Below, piece after piece: positions 59,644 to 64,000 of a stretch of 64,000 bases of DNA; within the stretch, counting starts at the first letter, position 1, and each line of letters begins with the position of its first letter. The notes beneath the pieces are model-generated. The model was not told the DNA's origin. It did not search any database and saw only the letters and a program-made list of their open reading frames with translations. This DNA comes from Siderastrea siderea (taxonomy: Eukaryota > Cnidaria > Anthozoa > Scleractinia > Rhizangiidae), in contig OZ034969.1 of NCBI GenBank assembly GCA_964030785.1, positions 38,620,001 to 38,684,000 of the forward strand, written 5' to 3'. Made by a program: the position numbers and the translations under genes.

Positions 59644-60607
59644 CACCGTTTCGGGACAAGTACCCTACCTTTTCAAGGTAGAATCCGAAGGAGCTGCGAA
59701 AACTCAACTAATTAATGATGCGTTTCGTTGGAAAAAATTCGAAATATTCTAAAAAACAGATGCTTCAGAATCTTGCACGTGTCTTTCTTCTAATATATTG
59801 CAAGAAGACGCTACATTTACTGCGGCCGTTGGATTACTTTTCGGTGCTTGCAGTGGGAACTACGTGGGCTTTTCAGGGTGATCCTTTTTCGAAATACTTA
59901 AAAGATGACCCGAAAACGCACCCTGAGCCTAAGGTTTTGTGTGGCTTCAGCAAAGCCCACATTGTCATCACGCGTGTTGTCTTATTGGCAATGGGGACAC
60001 CTCCTCATAGCTAGTGGCTGGCGTCGTAACTTTATAAGTGGTCCTTTTAGTTCTCTTTAGAAAATAAGAATTTTTAAACAGTCCTCACTTCCATGTTCAA
60101 TGACTTCAGTACTAAAGACGCCACTCTTCCATTCAGCTGACTTCAGACGTCTCAGATGATACCAGGTTTACGACACTGCATCGTTAACTATCGAGTGGGA
60201 GAATGCGCGTTAGGATATGATATTATTATCTAATGCTAATCGTATGTGGTTTATTTTTTATCTGCATGGCGATTTTTTAAAGTAAGACAATTCTTTTTTT
60301 TTGTGGTGAACGTGGGAAAATTTATGGGAGCTCGCAATGTAATCTCATGGAGATAATTATGAGAAAAGGCTAAAACGTTGAGGGAAAAAGGCATCTACGT
60401 ATATTGCCCCCTTAAGAAGTCTTAAAAATTAATAAGTCGTCCGTTCCAAAGCGAATATTACATAAGAATTGTTAAAGTACATCAAGTATAAGCAACCTAA
60501 CTTTTGGCTTCGAGGCTTTTTGCGTTAAAAAGACCTACGATGCACATCACGGGCTATTTAAGTGAAAGAAAAGAGAGAAACTTTGTTATTAAATACTAAA
60601 TTTTGTA

Positions 60608-60613
60608 AATAAA
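60608..60613 (+). terminator. Likely polyadenylation signal of gamma-SNAP
   Basis: AATAAA lies about 0.97 kb after the stop codon, in AT-rich sequence. No other gene ends nearby. It is the best AATAAA on this strand after the stop, but no transcript evidence is available. Confidence 0.5.
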
Positions 60614-60649
60614 ATCTGTAACTAATCATCTGGATTGTTTATTCTTTTA

Positions 60650-63140
60650 CGTTGTACATTTACAACCATACTGTGGGGGTTGATAAATCATGTTAAATGT
60701 TAAGGTCGTTTTTGTAATGGGTAAAATGTATTTTGTTTGTCACGATCACCGAATTTCGCGATTTTTTTGCAATCGCGAAAATGGCGAAAAACTGACAGTG
60801 TTTTCGATGAAGGGTTCTCTTTTTTTTAAAACCAACAGAGGAAGAGAAGTCAGAGATGTGAGATCTTAAAGGTACATATTATGACAATCCGAACTGCACA
60901 ATTTCTTGGTTTTATTAGACCTTATTAACGGCGCACATGGAGTAAATTTTTCACCAGCATTCTGCAATTACGACCGAATCGAAAGTAACAACAAATGCTC
61001 AGTCAGCAGAAATAGTGCGAAAGAGTTGCGCTTTTCCTATGCAAAACACATCGAAATATCATCTTTCGCTGTGTATCAACAGTGGATTGAATAAGAAATT
61101 TGCAGAAATTCAAGCTGCTAAATCGATGCCAAAATAAGCTTAAGAGGCTGTCTCTGTAAAAACCACCCACTCAATTTCTCGTCAAAAATAAGTTTGCCTG
61201 AAACTCTGCCAACAGAAAGACTTTACCGAGGCTAGAACTAAAACAGGTTTGGTTTGGTTCAAAATGATTTTCTGGCCGCGCTGGGAGCTGTTAAACATTT
61301 TGTCCCATCTGGGCCCGATTCAACGTCTCGAAAATTAAAAATTAGGCATTTTTTGTGGCGTTGTAAAATTTTCGGTTCGCGTCATCTAGTAATGAATGTT
61401 ACGTCATTTTGCTCATAAGCCTTTCTAGTTTTCTAAATGAGAAACAATTTTCTTCTCTATTTAACCTGAAAGGCGAAATCAATCGTCATATGAGCCCTAC
61501 CAATCGCCATCCGAACGAAGGCTGAAAATGCCCTTGATTTGGAAGCTTATTTTTATAATCTGGGACTTAGTTGACAGCTCTAGCTTGCATAGCGGAAAAG
61601 TGTAATCCTTTATCGGCACACATGCAAAAATCCCTGTACGATTTCAGTATTTCAAAAGTTATGACGGTTTGTATCAGCACATTTGCCCGCATTTGCGATT
61701 TTTCAGCCTAATGCTAATCGACACATTTCGATCAGCTTTTGTCATAAATACAGCTCCACCTGCCTCGCAGCTCGGGCTTATTTCCAACTTCAGCCATTTT
61801 CCAGTTCCTGAGATAGCTCAATTCCATTCCGTGTCGCTTGTTAGCGAACCAAAACTCGAAACCGTGGCCACGTCTCCCGCTAGAAATAGGCGATTAAAAC
61901 ATCGACTTGTAGCCGAATTTCCTCGAGAATCGGACAATAAACTATCCAACTTTGGTATTTAGGAAGATAATCGAGAACTGAGGGCTTAAATCTCGAAGAA
62001 ATCTTTCCGCTAAATCGCCGAAAGCTGATGAAATATCGTCGACTTGTGTTGCAATGCTGCTTTCGCGAAGGTCCGCATACACGGGGAAACCGCTGATTGC
62101 TTCAGAATTCTAACCGCTCTTTTTTTCAAAAATGGAAACCCACAAAAATTTCATACCAAACAGTATTTCATACCAAACGTTTCATACCAAATATTATTTT
62201 GTAATATAGTCATAAATATCTATGCGTTCAATAAAATTGCGTTACCTGTATATTTGCGTGACTACTTGTTGAAAGGGGATACTCCAGGTAAACACTAGGG
62301 GAAAAAGGTTCCCTTGAAAAAGAAATATTTTGCATTTTGTTTAAGTCTTTTTTTATGCAAAATGTTTTGATTCGACAAAGTTAACGCAGTGCTGATTCTA
62401 GCGTTTTTGTTCTCTCTTTAAATGGCCTAGTCTTCAAATGCGTGGGATGTTTGAAGTTAATGACAGACGACAAATGTACGATCATAACAAAATAAATTCA
62501 TTATTACACGTGTAATTTACTTCCTGTTTTTATCGAGAAAAGTCTTCAAAAAGCCTCACGTATGATCTCCAGGGCCCAAAATGTATACCTTATGATTCAG
62601 TTTCCAACATTCAGATGTGCTTTCTCTTTTAGAAGAGTGTTTAATTCTGTCCTCGTACAATTATTTCGTTGCTTTGAGCCTTCCAATTTCCAGTCCATTT
62701 GCAATCGAGTCTATGTTAGGGCTTCCCCGTTTAGTTTTCAGCTTTCAGTATTTTGATCCCCATAAGGTTCAAAACCCTCTAGAAAGTTGTTGCACACGAT
62801 AATATACTAAAGTCGCCATTTTTGAAAGCGTGTAGTTTTTGATCGACTAAAAAACTCTTTCTAGGGTCCCCTAAGACCTCCAAGTATAAGCGCTAGTGGA
62901 TGGATTGCAATAAGCTAGCAATATCCCCACGAAAACCAGGGTCCAAACATAAGCCCTCTTCTCTCCCTTCTCCCATAGAATATCGCCTGCTACGAAAAAA
63001 CTTTCGCATTTCTTAAGACGGCGCTCAGGCCCCCCAAGGCCTGGCCTTTCTAATACGACTGCTAATGATAGGAATACCTGTAAAATTATACTATATGAAC
63101 AAAGTAAAACATATGGGGCCCTGAATAAAAACGGGTGTTC
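60650..63140. other. 3' flank, no supported gene
   Basis: AT-rich sequence after the gamma-SNAP polyadenylation signal. Short open frames (for example 61669-61962 and 62044-62298) lack splice context, domains or codon structure that I could defend. No RNA gene or element ends were identified. Confidence 0.5.
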
Positions 63141-63154
63141 CGAAAACGCGGGGT

Positions 63155-63240
63155 CGGGGTGCGGACTGCGAGGTGCGGACTGCGAGGTCAACAAAACTGA
63201 AAAAATAATAATAATAATAATAACAACAACAACAAAATTT
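63155..63240. repeat. Simple repeats: GTGCGGACTGCGAG duplication, then (ATA)n(ACA)n
   Basis: Two copies of GTGCGGACTGCGAG near 63168-63188 are followed by trinucleotide runs. The region to 63340 is A-rich and non-coding. Confidence 0.7.
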
Positions 63241-63813
63241 AAAACATCCGAAATAAAAAGGAAACAAAAATGGCTAAATACTTAAAAAGACAATTAAGAA
63301 ATGCAAAAAAACAAAAAACAAAAACAAAACACAAAAATAAAGCGAGAATTGAATATTTAACTGTCACGCGAACCAATGAATAAATAACGAGAAATTGCAA
63401 TAATCATTTGTAATAACCGTGAGGTCTGTTTGGAACAATCTTTTTTCACTCCCTGTTTTTTCTTTTTTTTAAATTTCATTTCATTTCTGATGCACTTCAC
63501 CGCCTCTGTGAACAAAACGAACCGCAGCTGACAGGTATGTCGAGCGATCTGAGCCAATCAGTTACTTGAGTTAGCGGTTTACACCCATTGTATTTTTGCG
63601 GGTGGGGTTGGGGTGGGCAAGTTTATACTGCAGGAATTTGTTTTAGTGACTAAAAGCCTTGCATGAATTTTATTTCGCTAGCTTGCCGGATATATTTCTT
63701 AAACTGCGTGTACAGAACAAACCGCGTGCTCAGCTCTTTGTTGTAGTACCCGGTATATGTTTGTTTTGAAAGTCACGACATCTCATTTTGTTTCAAAGTC
63801 AGAACAGTCCTCA

Positions 63814-63966
63814 TCTGTAATATCCTTTGGTCAGTCTATTATCCAATATACACATCACTGTTCACTGTGCTAATATCTTGAACTTTGCACATCTATAATG
63901 TCTTTTGGTCAGTCTATTATAAAAATGTATACACCACTTTTCACTATGCTATGATATCTTGAACTT
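63814..63966. repeat. Tandem duplication of about 75 bp near the window end
   Basis: Two units share TTTGGTCAGTCTATTAT, TTCACT.TGCTA and ATATCTTGAACTTTG. No coding potential. Confidence 0.75.
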
Positions 63967-64000
63967 TGGACAGCGAAATCCTTTTCTGTTTTTTTTTTTT

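Noticed and set aside
62871..63194. 107-codon minus-strand frame in the 3' flank
   Set aside because: It ends in the tandem GTGCGGACTGCGAG repeat, with no domain, splice or promoter signals to support it.

Overview
The window is metazoan nuclear DNA, most likely from a cnidarian and perhaps a stony coral. The species call is inference from repeat style only. It carries one complete spliced host gene, gamma-SNAP (NAPG-like). I can place 12 coding exons between 7414 and 59643. Their lengths sum to 1011 nt, an exact multiple of three, giving 336 codons plus a stop. The gene is stretched over 52 kb because two complete, unrelated Polinton/Maverick elements sit in two of its introns.

Region 1-7300 is non-coding flank made of diverged copies of two repeat modules, with foldback (MITE-like) insertions. 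Region 7300-16112 holds gamma-SNAP exons 1-5 and introns with several MITEs, a tRNA-derived SINE and a GGATCC-rich satellite. Polinton 1 (16113-34717, 18.6 kb, TSD CATTCA) lies in intron 5. Region 34718-37240 holds exons 6-9. Polinton 2 (37241-57196, 20.0 kb, TSD CAAACC) lies in intron 9. Region 57203-60650 holds exons 10-12 and the 3' UTR. Region 60650-64000 is non-coding flank with simple repeats.

Polinton 1 is AT-rich. It encodes a VLTF3-like late transcription factor, a two-helix membrane protein, a newly noticed 37-residue protein, a tail-fibre-like protein, packaging ATPase, a PPxY-bearing virion protein, penton-like and double-jelly-roll capsid proteins, a pVI-like protein, adenain protease, a DUF5679-like zinc ribbon, a parvovirus-type PLA2, retroviral-type integrase, a BRO-N/VRR-NUC-like protein, two small zinc proteins and a complete protein-primed DNA polymerase B. 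It has two promoter grammars: TCTAA(A)C next to the ATG of capsid genes, and ATATAG(T/C)A-type boxes at replication and regulatory genes. The integrase frame has no usable ATG. It overlaps the PLA2 frame at a slippery A AAA AAC, followed by a 7-nt spacer and a 10-bp perfect stem, which is a textbook -1 ribosomal frameshift signal.

Polinton 2 is GC-richer and uses ordinary TATAAAAAG boxes. It encodes a SLOG-like Rossmann protein, a GRF zinc-finger protein, integrase with its own ATG, two tandem penton-like proteins, a set of small basic core proteins including one adenovirus pX-like, a capsid protein of the F54H12.2-like family, adenain, a class-II tRNA-like gene, packaging ATPase, a Gly-rich protein, the same membrane protein family as Polinton 1, PLA2 and a polymerase B cut off after motif A by the right TIR. 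Both elements look like integrated virus genomes: capsid genes, packaging ATPase, and a protease whose likely substrates carry adenovirus-type cleavage sites.
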